A DNA stretch of 64,000 bases. Origin: Oscheius dolichura. Lineage: Eukaryota; Nematoda; Chromadorea; Rhabditida; Rhabditidae. Positions 31,380 through 42,869 of the stretch are shown here, piece after piece. Below the pieces are notes generated by a model. It saw only the letters and a list, made by a program, of their open reading frames with translations. It had not been told where the DNA came from and searched no databases. The stretch lies in contig OW051495.1 of NCBI GenBank assembly GCA_932521035.1, positions 7,254,001-7,318,000 on the forward strand, in the 5' to 3' direction. Position numbers and translations under genes: made by a program. Within the stretch, counting starts at the first letter, position 1; every line of letters begins with the position of its first letter.

Positions 31380-33133
31380 ATGTTCCATTTTGTGCTGGCT
31401 GGTTTGTTCCGAATTGCCTTTGCGGAGCTCCTTCAAAATTCGTCTAGTCAGTCATCTTCTGGGTTTCCAATTTCCCATTTCAGATCCAATAGACAGTCAA
31501 TTTCTCATTAAATATTTCGATATCCACAATCAGTTGATTGACAACCTTTTCAAAACATATAAAAAGGAACTGCCTGCCGTCTACCTCAGCGGCAGGTACA
31601 ATCGGGAGCCCCGGACGCTCCAAGTCAACGTATCCCTCTCCTATTTTCGGCTGCTTGCTATAGTTTAACTTGTTTCCTTCTGAATTAATTTCCGTCTCAG
31701 GATCAAGCCAAGCAGAGTGCCCAGATTATTGCTGACTTGTATTACGAGTGGACAGATCCTCGACTAACGTGGAATACCTCGGATTATTTTGGAATCGATG
31801 AGATTGCCGTAGTCAACAAGGACACCGTCTGGGTTCCAGATGTGCTGCCATTTGACACGTAGGTTATCAACGGGGCAAACCACCTTCCCATGCAAAATAC
31901 AGATATTTAGACAAGCAAAAAAGATTCCTTACCGTAGGGGTCGAACTAGCGCCTTTCCACTAGGGTGCGCGTCTACGTATAACGCCGTTCGACAAGCCCA
32001 GTTAGAAGCCGGCCCCGGTCAAAAAATTCCTCCGTTATCCTAGATCTAGAGGGAAAACAGTATTCGATTTCAGATTTTCCTTTTCCGATACATTGCCAGC
32101 AGAGCAGCAGTCAATAAATGTGAGTAATAGCCAGCTAATAAGGCAGATATCCTCAGATAGCCCACGATGGGGCCATGAATATCTACAAAACGACGGTCAT
32201 CGACTTTATCTGTCATATGAATGTAAGAATATCAACAGATCGGTGTATATTTCAAATTTTAGCTTCGGAAGTATCCATTTGACGAACAGACGTGTGAACT
32301 GCAGCTGAGTTCCTTCAATTATCCCCGTCTTGAGATGAGTGTCGTCGGCATTATCGGTCTCGATGTCTCTGATCTCGGCAACGCAGTTATTTTGAAGTTA
32401 TTTATGGCAAAAGAATGGAATTTTCTAGGGAAACGGAGAATGGAACATGGTGAATATTACTGTCGATAACTCGATCTACAGCAACGGAGAAATGGGGAGG
32501 ATCTATTCGAATCCCATCTTTTATTTCACATTGAAAAGGAGCACCAACTACTACGTGTTGTTACTCATCACTCCGTCTTTTATTCTCACCGTTTTGTGTG
32601 TCTTCGGACTTTTTTGGACCCCCGTCCGGGCTGACCGTTACATGGAGAGCGTTAGTTTATCTCGCAAAATACGGGAACGGTCTCTGTTTTCAGCTGAACT
32701 TGGGATTTGCGGCCATTCTAGCGTTGATGTTCGTTCTTCAGACGGGCACTCAGGATATGCCTAAAATTAATGAGACGGACAAACTGTGTAAGTTCAGTAG
32801 AGGGACTTACCAGTGGCCTCAAGAGGTGGGGAAACGGACTTGAGAGACATCCTGCTTTCAATAAAATTTCTTCTTCCAGCCACATATCTTCTTTCAAACT
32901 TAGCTCTCCTAACGTTGGCAATTGCCATGGTCATGACTTTGGGAAAATTCGCCAGAAACTACTGTCATAAAGGGAAGAAGGACACCAAGTACGGCCGACA
33001 CACATTATATACTGTATACGGTTCCAGAATGTATGCATTTATGCGGGACTACGTCTACGAATACCTCCATTTGATCCTCATGTTCACCTTCACCCTCGCG
33101 GCTGTCATTAATTTGCTCGTTTTAGTGAAATGA
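31380..33133 (+). CDS. Cys-loop ligand-gated ion channel subunit 1
   Basis: Signal peptide MFHFVLAGLFRIAFAELLQN, then ten exons in phase. Ligand-domain landmarks: LQVNVSLSYFRLLAI, YEWTDPRLTWNTSDYFG (WxDxRLxW), DTVWVPDVLPFDT (WxPD) and a Cys-loop CHMNLRKYPFDEQTC with 13 residues between cysteines. Four membrane segments follow: TM1 YYVLLLITPSFILTVLCVFG, TM2 LNLGFAAILALMFVLQTG, TM3 YLLSNLALLTLAIAMVMTL and TM4 near LHLILMFTFTLAAVINLLVL. The residue just before TM2 is Glu (MES-LNLG), as in cation channels. No vicinal cysteine pair is present at loop C, so it is not a classic alpha-type acetylcholine subunit. Ligand unknown. It forms a tandem pair with the next gene, only 159 nt away. Confidence 0.88.
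31917..32002 (-). ncRNA. tRNA-like Pol III segment in an intron (degenerate)
   Basis: Read on the minus strand, an A-box-like TTGTCGAACGG (31984-31994) and a B-box-like AGTTCGACCCC (31937-31947) are spaced as in a tRNA and followed by a T6 run (31917-31922). The acceptor and T stems do not pair well, so this is a tRNA pseudogene or SINE head at best. It explains why this intron (31859-32073) is about five times longer than its neighbours. Confidence 0.35.
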
Positions 33134-33292
33134 ACCAATTTGAACTCAAGTTGTGTCATAATGAATGGGTTCAACAAATAGTGACAGCCTCCGCTTAGAA
33201 AAAAATACCCGACGCAGGAAACCCCCTCGATGACCCAGGGCGACCTTTAAATGTTGACAAAGGCTGGGGGGATTTCGATTTCAAGCCTCCAA

Positions 33293-34844
33293 ATGTTCTG
33301 GTGTCTGCTGGCTCTTTCTTTTAATGATATCCTAACCATTTCTGGAGACGACTCGATAAGTTAGTTAGGTTCAGTAATAGGGAAGAGCCGGTCTTTCAGA
33401 TCCTCTGAACGACTACATAATTGCCAATTATTTCGACATACAAAAGAATCTAACGGATAACTTATTCTCCAAGTATAGTCGAATAACACCGGCTATTTAT
33501 CTGGCAGGGAGGAATCACCTCCGGGCCGGACCACTTCAAGTCAACGTTACCTTACTGTACTGCCGATTACTCGCCGTGGTAAGCGTTTCATTTCTTTTAA
33601 AAATAAGGAAAGGTATTCAGGAAGAAGCGAAACAAAGCATTCTCTTGATTGCTGACCTCTTTACGGTACGTTTTTCCACTTCCCTATTGAAATAGCCAGC
33701 AAACATCAGGAATGGACGGATCCTCGCCTTACATGGAATCCTTCTGACTATTATGGAATTGAGAACATCGTAGTCACCCAGAGGGACACTGTCTGGCTTC
33801 CCGATGTTCTCGGATATGATGCGTAGGTTCAATCTTTCGAGAGATGTGACATAAGGGCTTTAGAGTGTCTGCAGTGGAGACTCTTTCAGAAGACCAGCAG
33901 TCGGTCAACGTGGGAACCACTTCTTCTTGACATTTCTGACATTTCAGATAGGTTACAAAGGAAATGTTAACATCTTCAAGACCACAGTTATTGAGTTCTT
34001 ATGTCGCCTGGAGGTACTCTTCCCCGGTTTCCTCCCCAATTTCTTTCAGTTGACAGATTTCCCCTTTGACACCCAAAACTGTGACCTCCAGATGAGTTCC
34101 TTCAATTATCCCACGAGTGAGATGAAAGTGCTCGGCTTTTTGGGTGTGAACATAACGGATCTACCGGACATTGTTAGAGTATGGCGAGATTATAAATGTT
34201 CTTTCAGGGAAATGGAGAATGGAACATGGAACACATCAATGTTCGCAACAAGGAGTTCATCTACGGGCCTTATGCCAAGCCCTACTCTAATCCAATATTC
34301 ACATTTGTCATGAAACGGAGTACCAACTACTATATCCTCCTCCTGGTCACGCCTTCCTTCATTTTGACCCTTCTCTGTATGTTGGGGCTCTTCTGGAAGC
34401 CGGTCGACGCTGACTCCTACATGGAAAATGTAACTAGAGCTCATAAAATCAACGGGTTCAGCTGAATTTGGGCTTTGCTGCCATTCTCGCGATGATGTTT
34501 GTTCTGCAAACTGGCACGGAGAATATGCCAAAGATTAACGAGACCGATAAATTGTGTAAGTAGGTTGACTCCCTTTTAAATGGTCGTGTTTAGCCAGGTA
34601 CCTGATAGAGAATCTCTGCCTGATTACTGTAGCCTGTATTATCGTCATGTTATTGGGAAAGACGAGGAGGAAACACGCGAAGAGGAACAGTTCGGACACC
34701 CGGTAAGGGACCACCCGCTCTATTCTAGCCGTCAATTACAGTATCCGCCAGTTGTTTCGGCTCTCCCTGGCCCATATGCATTGGGTCCTCATGACGGGTT
34801 TCTCCATCCTCGCTACTCTTAATTTCATCCTTCTCATTGTGTAG
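33293..34844 (+). CDS. Cys-loop ligand-gated ion channel subunit 2
   Basis: Tandem paralogue of the gene at 31380. Leader MFWCLLALSFNDILTIS, then LQVNVTLLYCRLLAV, EWTDPRLTWNPSDYYG, DTVWLPDVLGYDA, a Cys-loop CRLELTDFPFDTQNC (13 residues between cysteines), TM1 YYILLLVTPSFILTLLCMLG, TM2 LNLGFAAILAMMFVLQTG preceded by Glu, TM3 NLCLITVACIIVMLLG and TM4 WVLMTGFSILATLNFILLIV ending at 34844. The intracellular loop is short and basic (KTRRKHAKRN). Intron positions match subunit 1 with one extra intron in the region before EWTDP. No loop-C cysteine pair. Probably co-assembles or is expressed with subunit 1; ligand unknown. Confidence 0.87.
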
Positions 34845-34962
34845 AAATATTTAATTATGAGTTTGTCAACTGGTTGCCGGCGTTTGCCTCTCGGCGTCTC
34901 CTGAAAATGACGTCCTACAGACATGGAAGTTGCAAGTGGCGGAGTGTAGAAATAAGGCGAAC

Positions 34963-36573
34963 TCATTGTACTCGATCGTGAGAAACGGAAAATGCCAACA
35001 AAAATAACAGAAATGAAATAATATTTAACGAGGTGCTGCGATGACATTGACTGTACTTCGTCTGGATAGAAGTGAATTCGGGACATTGGAAGGACTGTTG
35101 GGGTTGTTGGTCATTCCCCCGGTGGCTATGTAGATGAAGGCTTTTCTGAACAATTAGGGAATGTCTTAAGATCCGAGAGAAGGTATACCTGTATTCTGGA
35201 GCTCTCCACAGATAGATAAAGAAGTTTAACGAGGCGTTTATAATCACAAGCCATGCCAGTTGTTGGTTTATCATTTGCACCGTCGGCGGGGCCATTTGAA
35301 CAACCTGGAGTGAGAAGTTCACATTGAGTCACAACGTTTTCTGGGAAATTGGACGTGGGAGTTTAAAAGGTGACTCAGTTTTGTTGGGCTGGATCTCTGA
35401 GATTTTGGTGTGGGGGTTTGAAACTTGACAGAATCCCCATTTGGCTCACCTGTGTTAGAACCAGCATCGTAACCGTGAGAAACCAGGTGCAGAAATAGAT
35501 TCCCATAACAAGGTTCAATGAGCTGAGCAGCCGCTTTACCCGATTCAAACTGATTTCTGTAGCGGCTATGGCTGAAAAGAATACCCTCTTCCAGTCCACT
35601 TCACTCGACTTACCCATAAAGCGACATTTGACATTCGCAATAGCGTATACAATAAGCACAAGTACAGCTATAAGCATACTACCAAAGATCCATATTTCTC
35701 GAGCTCCGCCGGGAGCATACGCCGTGGGAGGAAGGCACACTGGGAGTATTTCATCTGTAGCTGGGAATGTCCGACGTCAACTTGAACTTGCCATTTATCG
35801 AAAGGTAGCCGTTTCCCGTCAACAGGGCAGCATAAACAAAAATTGAAAGCCAGAAACCAACGTAGAGAGAGGTCGGCAGCTGTTGGTATCTGGAAACGGT
35901 GGCTATCTTGTACAAGAAAGTTTTCCCGAGGTTGAACCCGTTAATGACCTTTGATTAATTATGCCCCTTTTACATAAAAAATGAGGAGGAGAAAAACAGC
36001 AGACTGATTATTTTTGAGCATATTAGATAGATATTCACACATGTGATGATGTCAGGTGCAGATATACAGGCGGGACATAATCAACAGAAGGAAACGCAAC
36101 TTGGGCCAGGAGATCAAATTAGTGTGAGTTTGGAAAAATCAGTCGCAGCTTGATAAGGGCAGAAATAGAAACACGCTTCTGACCTCAGTGGTATCATTAC
36201 GGCCAGTAATCTATCTATTCCGAGAATTAGACCGATCGCCGACTGGACATTCAGGGCGAAGAGGCCGAAAACGCTGAGCATGAAACAACTTCTATTCGTC
36301 ACGAAGAACCAGTCATTTATCATCAGAATACGCAAGAGAACCTGTAATTTACTCTATTCCTGGAGGAAGAAGAGGGGGACTCACTAAATAGGCACAAACA
36401 ACGACATCCGTTGCTGCTAGGCCGGCGATGAATAGCTGGCATCTTCCACGAAGTTGTTTCGACACGAGGGAGGCACCAACGATGAGCAGATTCCCGATCA
36501 GACCGACGACGGAAAGAGATAGAGTGGAATAGATCATCCAGTCGGGGACAGGTGACGGACCGGTGGCATTCAT
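34963..36573 (-). CDS. Seven-transmembrane receptor, SRSX-like
   Basis: ATG at 36573, five bases after a TTTCAG, which could be a trans-splice acceptor. Then MNATGPSPVPDWMIYSTLS, TM1 (LSVVGLIGNLLIVGASLVS), TM2 (CQLFIAGLAATDVVVCAYL) and TM3 with NRSCFMLSVFGLFALNV and IGLILGIDRLLAVMIPLR, the GIDRL motif of SRSX receptors. TM4-5 lie in LPTSLYVGFWLSIFVYAALL and FGSMLIAVLVLIVYAIANV, TM6 in LVMGIYFCTWFLTVTMLVL, and TM7 in LAWLVIINASLNFFIYLW followed by RAPEYRYTFSRIL. The exon covering the TM3-TM4 loop and the join near 35750-35800 could not be placed without a frame problem. The C-terminus adds a hydrophobic LNIISFLLFLLAFSVS stretch. Confidence 0.7.
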
Positions 36574-39238
36574 TCCAGCTGAAATTAATAAAAGTCGACT
36601 GGGGAACACGGTAAATGGGGGTTCCCAGGGGCACGTGCAGCCCAGTGAGGGAGAGGCATTCGAAAGCCGTCGGGCAGAAAGAATTATCAGGTCAGAAAGG
36701 GGGTTTCTGGGTAGGAGGAGGGAGAATAGAAGCCGGATTAAAAATTCAACCTTTCTCGTCATTAGAATTATTAATAAATCAAGACTGGCACTCAATTTCT
36801 CCGTTTCATTAACCATAGAACACGTAAAACATCAAACGGTGCCTCTTCCCCGGGGGCGACCGCTTTCTCCCTCCAGGAAAGCCTAGGCATCCTCCCAGAA
36901 ACAAAGATTTTGTTTTTAGACCACAGTGCATAAAGTATTCAGAACGCTGAAACTGCGACCAATTGATTTATCTCGATGAGATGAGTCTAACGACACCAAA
37001 ACACACAGCGACACGATATCGTAGACAGTTTCGAAAGTTCGAAAAGTGGCGGTTTGTCCAGTTCCTGACCATTTGGTCGATTTTTCGACATTTGCGAGGG
37101 AGTTTTAACTTGGTTGATATCGGTGTCGCTAGTCTCATTTCATCGAGATAAGCTGATTGGTACGAATTTCAGCGTTTTTCGAAAGGAAATGACGGTTTTA
37201 GAGAGTTTGGAAAACCAGGTCCGAGGCGGTTTCACGAATTTCATGGAATTGCTCAAAATTATCGGGGGTCGGTGGCTATTTTCTGTGCTGTGCTTATTCA
37301 GCATGTCATTCTGTCTATGTAGAAACAAACCGGAGCCGTCTAGTATGTAAGGATCAAAAATTATGAAGACGAGAAAATGAGTCAAAATAACAGGGTTTTG
37401 ACCTTCCAAGTGGTCTAGCTCCTCGCCCTCCGCGGTATAGCTGCTAATTTTTTGTATTTTTACATCACTGGTATAGGGCTACATAATACACATAGAATCA
37501 GCCAAAACGGCGAGGACGAGTTCGGGTACTTCCCTTGTCAGATTTCAATAGAAGATAAAAATAAAGCAGAATACTTCCACGAACAGAAAGCAGGCGGTGT
37601 TATGCATCGAAAAGTCATCGTCCCCATAAATGAGAAGTCTTCCATTGAAGTGGAACCTACACGGGGCTAATTTGTTTCTACGTGGGGTAATGATCACAGA
37701 GTAGGGACACCGCCTGGAACGAGGCTCTACTCGGAAGAAAAAGTTGACCGGAGGACAACAAACTGGTAAACAGGTGGAAGTAGGGGGCAGATGATGACTA
37801 TTTCTGTTCTCAAATTAACTCGAATTGTCGCGTAAATCAGTTCAAGGAAACATTTTAAAAAAGGTGCGCTCTGATTTCCAGGTAAAAGGAAGGGAATAGT
37901 AAACGAGGACTGGAGGGGACAAACATGGTAAAGACCAAAACGGAGCAAACAGTCAACAATTAGACTATTTAGAGAGAACAAGGGGAACCGCTGGGGAATG
38001 TTGGATCAAACTTCGGAGAAATGCTCAGGGTGACAATTGGAGATACACATACTTGAAATATAAGCAATGTAATCTTTATTCTCTCTTTTAAAGATTACCG
38101 TACACATATGAAGAGATTATCATTCGACCGGAAGGAGATACGCACAGTCGACCGGAACATCGGGGGATGCCATGATTCGACGTCATTATACAGCGAGAGA
38201 CTTAGATATTCCCTGGTCCCACGAAGAAGAAGAGAAAGGTCTGGACACCGGGTCCGATTCCTTGAACCAGACTCCCGAAATTCTAAGTCCACTTTCTGAT
38301 TGCAACCCCCTCTTGAAACCTGGAGGAGAGTGCTTTTCCGGAAGATTTGCAGCAAACTCCGTTCCCTGCCCTTTTCTGTGTTTTCTTTCCTGTCGTGTGG
38401 GAGGGGGAGATCTTCTCTTATTTAATGGATGGTGACGCACTCAGTTGTTCCGTACAGATGTTCCACGTTCCTTTGTTCCCTTCCCAACCTATTCGTGGTT
38501 TCATACTTTGTTCCGCGCCTGAAAAAGATAAACCCGAGGCTCATTTTTTTCAGATAGACCAAATCTGTGTCTCATCTCATCAACAAAATGGTGCTTTCCC
38601 GACAGTATTTCTCACTCGAGTTGGCTACTACTAGTATGAATTCCTCCCCGAAGCTACTAAAGCGTACATTGAAGGAGTTCTTCTATGGCCCAGCAATGAG
38701 GATACTAATTGGATAGATCACAGCAGGAGGCACCCCTTGTAGAAGTAGAACACTTACCGTTTTTTTGTAACCACTACATGTTTAGCGTGGAATATCTTTT
38801 CACAAAATAGGAAGAATTTGATAAATACTATTCTAGAACAGATGGTCATGTGTAGTATTTTTCAATTGCGATAGAGGAGACCGGAAGAAGACATCCAATG
38901 AGAATCTCTATATTTGGCAACGTCGTGGGTGTCATGGTCGGAAAGAAACGACTTTCCTGAAACGGGCACTCGAGCGTCTTTGTGGATTCGGCGATATACT
39001 AAATGATTACGAGAGAGAGACGCCTGGTCCAATGGGAGAAGAGTGAAGCATGGCGACGGCCGTGGAAGAGGGCAGGGGATGAGGCGACGAAGAAGAGGAA
39101 GACGCCGACAAGTGACAAAAAAACACTAAATTTCATACCAGTGAATAAATTAGATTCGTGATATTTGTTTTAAATTTACGAGGCTGTCTCTGACTGCAAA
39201 AATGGTGCTCATGTTTAGAAAAATCTCGTTAGAAGAGT
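36574..39238. other. Intergenic stretch with one small element
   Basis: Apart from the element at 36968-37151, no gene is convincing. The frame at 38172-38435 has a coding-like start (YTARDLDIPWSHEEEEKGLD) but no joinable neighbours, and the frame at 37452-37670 has no supporting splice signals. Confidence 0.4.
36968..37151. mobile_element. 184-bp inverted-repeat element (MITE-like)
   Basis: The left end TTATCTCGATGAGATGAG and following CTAACGACACC match, as reverse complement, the right end GGTGTCGCTAG then TCTCATTTCATCGAGATAA, with few mismatches over about 30 bp. No coding sequence. The ends suggest a TA or TTA target. Confidence 0.7.
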
Positions 39239-41426
39239 TTATATTGGAAATTGTTTAAAAAAGGAAAATCGTCCTCTTCCTTCTGCTTTCTTTTTGATCT
39301 TCTTGGCTTTTTCTTCCAACGGCTCATCCCATTGTTGTTGCAGCTGGAGAAAGTACACCTGTGCTTCGTCTTGACTGTGTTTCCTTTCTTTTACAACAGT
39401 TCCAGAAAAGGCCGACTTGACTACCAAGAGAAGATAATCATTCTGCCAGATGATGCCAAATCCGATAGTGGGACAGCTTCTGAAACCATTCCTCTAACAA
39501 AAAATGGATAGAAGAAGAATTACGCGGCTATGAGGTTATTGTAAAGACAATCAAGGAGCTGGCAAAGATGTTCTCCATAAGTATCCCGGACTATGTCTAA
39601 CCGAGAGGGGACGAAGGCACAAAATGTAAGGATGTTTATCATTCCCAGAGTTATTAAACCATTTTTCATCAACTGGAATGATCAATGAGGTGTAAGGTGG
39701 TCCAAAGGGGGAGTATTACCTTCCCGCACCAGACATTCTCCTCCAATTGGAAGCGCAAGCTCAAGGTGTACATATATTCGGAGGTGACCCGACGAGAATA
39801 GATCCTATTCAGGATAGATTGTGTTTTTCGGAAGGTATGGACATAGATCTGGAAGAAAATGGCGTTAGGTGCTGCATTTTAGCGTCAGCTGTCTAACTGT
39901 GGCTCTTGTTCGCTTCTACCCCCTTTTCTAAAGGCGGAATGCTCTTTGTGTATGAAGCTGCTCAATTGTTGGCAAGCCTAGATTTTTAACTATGACAGTG
40001 ACTCTACTTCCCCCTTTTTCCGTGTTTGCAATCTAAAATAATGAGCTAAATTTCTCAAGCTTCATACATAATGAATAATCAGATTTCCAGATAAACAAGA
40101 TTTTCAAATTTAAAAAAGGGTTATAAACCTTACCGTAAGCCCTAGAGTGCTCATTAGTACCACCATCAAACCGAAGCCGTTCAAAGACCAAGGAACGACT
40201 TCATAAACGAAGAGATATGTGGTTAGACCACACCAAGCTGCGGATATTACCAATAGTAGTAGAGGAATCCAGATACGATGGTTCTTCTCATAGTCACGGA
40301 TGTAATAAAGAGCGAACTCTCGTTCGATTGAAATCCAGAAGATACTGAAAAGGCGGAATTGGAAGAGAAACTAGCTGACAAGGGAACTTTTTCAAAAAGC
40401 GATGCGTTCCTGTGTACTGAAGTACACCATTCGATAGAGAATCAAAATTTATCTATGCATCCGAAGTCAGGAAGTGCCTAATGCAGCCTGTTACACAGCA
40501 ACACATATAGGGAAAGACTTGGAAATTTTTCAAAGAAATTCCTTTGCAAAATAAAAGCGACCGCTCAAAAGAAGTGAGCCAGAAAAAATGGCAAAAGAAA
40601 CAACGGAGACCGAACTTCGGCCTGTACAACCATAGCCCAACGTTTTACCTGTTGAGCCATGAAGCTTGGAAATGGATGAAATTAGAACAATGATGTTCTT
40701 TTCTACAGTATGAGGAAAATGTTCCCTTGTGAATAGTAGGCTACAAAGCTCGTTCGTTTTACTTCATGATTGGTTGCTGAAGCATCCCTGGCTTCTCAGT
40801 ACTAGGACAAAAGTTCAACGTCACAAAGAAAGGGAACGGAGACGTAGAAAAGCTCACATTTCTCGGGTAATTTAAATAGGATCTCGTTAGCCTGTTTGTT
40901 AACAAAATTCTTTAAACTTTCGCACCCCAAAGGCGCGAGGGGTTTACGCTGGTATAACGTATTTTCAACTATTGGGTCTTTGTTGATTCCCATACCAACA
41001 CTTCCATTAGTTTTGAAAGAAAGCAATGCCCGCTACAGTAGCTCGTCAATAACTCACATAGTTGCAATAAGTCCAAAATTGAAGACCCTATACCACGTAC
41101 ATAAACTAATATACAAGTTATCTTTGGCTTCACCTGAAAAAAAGGAACTCTTCTTTTGTGGAACAGACAACTTTCTTACCTTTCAGTGGGAAGATTTCCA
41201 TTTCAAAGCCAATAATGACCAGACGAGCAGTCAGATTCGGATAATAGCTCAATACTAGAAATATTCCCATAATTCTGAGGTTTATATGGGCTCGAATTTT
41301 AAAACCGACGTATAAAAATATTGTAATCATGATGTAGTTCACAAGAATGAGGCCGAATTCAACAATGAACCAAGTCTTTAGCTGATCAGGATATTGAGGC
41401 TTGAAATAGAAAAGTTGCATCGCCAT
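39239..41426 (-). CDS. Seven-transmembrane chemoreceptor, SRE family
   Basis: Likely start 41426 (MAMQLFYFKPQYPDQLKTW). TM1 is VEFGLILVNYIMITIFLYV, then an SRE-type loop IRAHINLRIMGIFLVLSYYP, EAKDNLYISLCTWYRVFNFG, and TM3 ending IFWISIEREFALYYIRDYE, the IER...YE motif diagnostic of SRE. TM4 is WIPLLLLVISAAWCGLTTY, then TM5 (GFGLMVVLMSTLGLTIYV), YTLSLRFQLEENVWCGKL (the SLRFQ.EN signature), TM6 (LITLGMINILTFCAFVPS), and a last exon with YFLQLQQQWDEPLEEKAK and a basic tail. The intron near 40340-41040 is about 0.7 kb and contains a tRNA-like segment. All checked junctions are in phase. Confidence 0.82.
39889..39904 (+). repeat. CTGTCTAACTGTGGCT motif, copy 1
   Basis: Exact 16-mer lying in a plus-strand orientation inside an intron of the minus-strand SRE gene. 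It is the only copy away from the ephrin locus. Confidence 0.8.
40582..40670 (-). ncRNA. tRNA-like Pol III segment in an intron (SINE-like)
   Basis: On the minus strand, TGGCTCAACAGG (40648-40659) is a good A-box and GTTCGGTCTCC a fair B-box, about 43 nt apart. They are followed by T-rich runs ending TTTTTTCT (to about 40582). Acceptor-stem ends do not pair, so a functional tRNA is unlikely; a SINE head or tRNA pseudogene fits better. Confidence 0.4.
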
Positions 41427-41989
41427 ACGTTCGGTATCAAAGGCTGGGAATAATGGTAATGTTGTTAAAGACGAGCAGGTGTTCTCTAGAGGGGTGTGAA
41501 CCAAAACATGTCAAAGAATGCCCGGCACTAGGGGTAGCAGGTGGTTCAGTCTGAAAAAATGACGTACACAGTTTAAGAAGTTTGGAATAGAGAAGGGTGA
41601 CATTTTAAAAGTTAGAGATCTTCTTTGATTAAAATACGAGCTGTGGAAAATGTTTAAAAAAATGTTAATCATTGCCGATTTTTACAACCTTTTGATTTAA
41701 AGAGAGAGGGCACGCTCTTCGTTTAACTGCATGTGCATTTGCCTCGCTCTTTATCGGCTTTTTTTGAATGCAGCGGCTTTGAGTCAGGTATTTTCCTTCA
41801 ATCTCGGTTGATTTTTACGCCTCGGGGATTCTTTACAGTACTTCTTTCAATAGTAATCAAGCGTGAATCCACTGGGGGCGATTCGGCGTCTACTTTGATC
41901 TTCTACGGAATTCATAGAAGACGCATATTCACTTGGTTAAGAAGGTATACCGTTCTGAACGGATCCTACTTCTTCCCCTGTTACATGCA

Positions 41990-42531
41990 GAACTTTCGAA
42001 GTCGGAGAAGTTGAAGAAAGGTTGGAAAATGGAAGAGAATAACGAGAAGGACAAGGAGAAGAAGGAGACAGCCGGCAAGGACAGGGCAATGGACTGGAAG
42101 GAGCAGCGAAAGAGGAAAGGGGAAGAAGCTGCAAACAAGCTTCAACAAGCTCTGGAAGACCTTCCCCTGCCCATCTTCCGAACACACGGCAGGGGCGATC
42201 TCCCAGCTCACCCGACTTATTTAAAGGCAAGAGAAACCCGCCATCTAGTCAGGATTATCTGCCGCTTCTTGGAACCGGGAAGAGCCTCGGAAATTCGGAG
42301 TAGGAATTGGCAAGGAGAATGAAGACATCGTCTGTCATAGCGGCTACAAAAGAAGACGACGACACCGAAGATGTTAACTCCCCTGCCAACAATTTGAAGC
42401 AACTAGTGTTGACTTTTTTCTTCCCCAATGGAAAAGTCAAGGCTGGCTGGCCTTCTCATCCGACGCTCCCCTCTCCGATTCGGAATAATTGCTGGGTAGA
42501 AGACTACTCCTTCAAGCTATTTCAGTCATAA
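41990..42531 (+). CDS. Possible Lys/Glu-rich protein, unknown
   Basis: After an acceptor-like TTACATGCAG (ending 41990) an open frame reads ELSKSEKLKKGWKMEENNEK, EAANKLQQALEDLPLPIF and HLVRIICRFLEPGRASEIR. It can splice in phase over a 43-nt intron (42301-42343) to ATKEDDDTEDVNSPANNLKQ. No upstream start exon was found. The region is purine-rich on this strand, which can produce chance Lys/Glu-rich frames, so support is weak. Confidence 0.3.
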
Positions 42532-42567
42532 GATCTCTTTTCATTTTATATACAATAAATTTGTTTA

Positions 42568-42869
42568 TTAAAGGGACTGTCAGCCTATAATAGCGTTCAC
42601 GGGTCCCGGCGCGCCGTGAACGAGTAGCGTCCTCCGCGCTTGGCGCGCATTTGAATTCTGAACGTTTGAGCGTATTTCTTCGTATTTTCTAGCGTTTTCT
42701 TGACCTGCCTTCTATTATTGATGGGAGGTAAGGTCAAGTGATCAAAATAAAAATTTAAAACACGAAGAACCGTGCCAATTGCGCATGCACGAAAAACTCA
42801 TTTCCCGCGCTTTCTCAAAGCCCGCGAAAATCTACAGTCAGCTTCTTAGGTCCCTGACAGTCCCTTTAA
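42568..42869. mobile_element. TTAAAGG-ended inverted-repeat element, copy 1 (302 bp)
   Basis: The left end TTAAAGGGACTGTCAG and right end CTGACAGTCCCTTTAA are perfect inverted repeats. The interior contains TCCGCGCTTGGCGCGCATTT, related to the interior of the copy at 60318-60537. No coding capacity. Confidence 0.85.

Noticed and set aside
38172..38435. Coding-like frame YTARDLDIPWSHEEEEKG
   Set aside because: No joinable exon, no leader, and the frame soon becomes atypical; kept only as a note in the intergenic entry.
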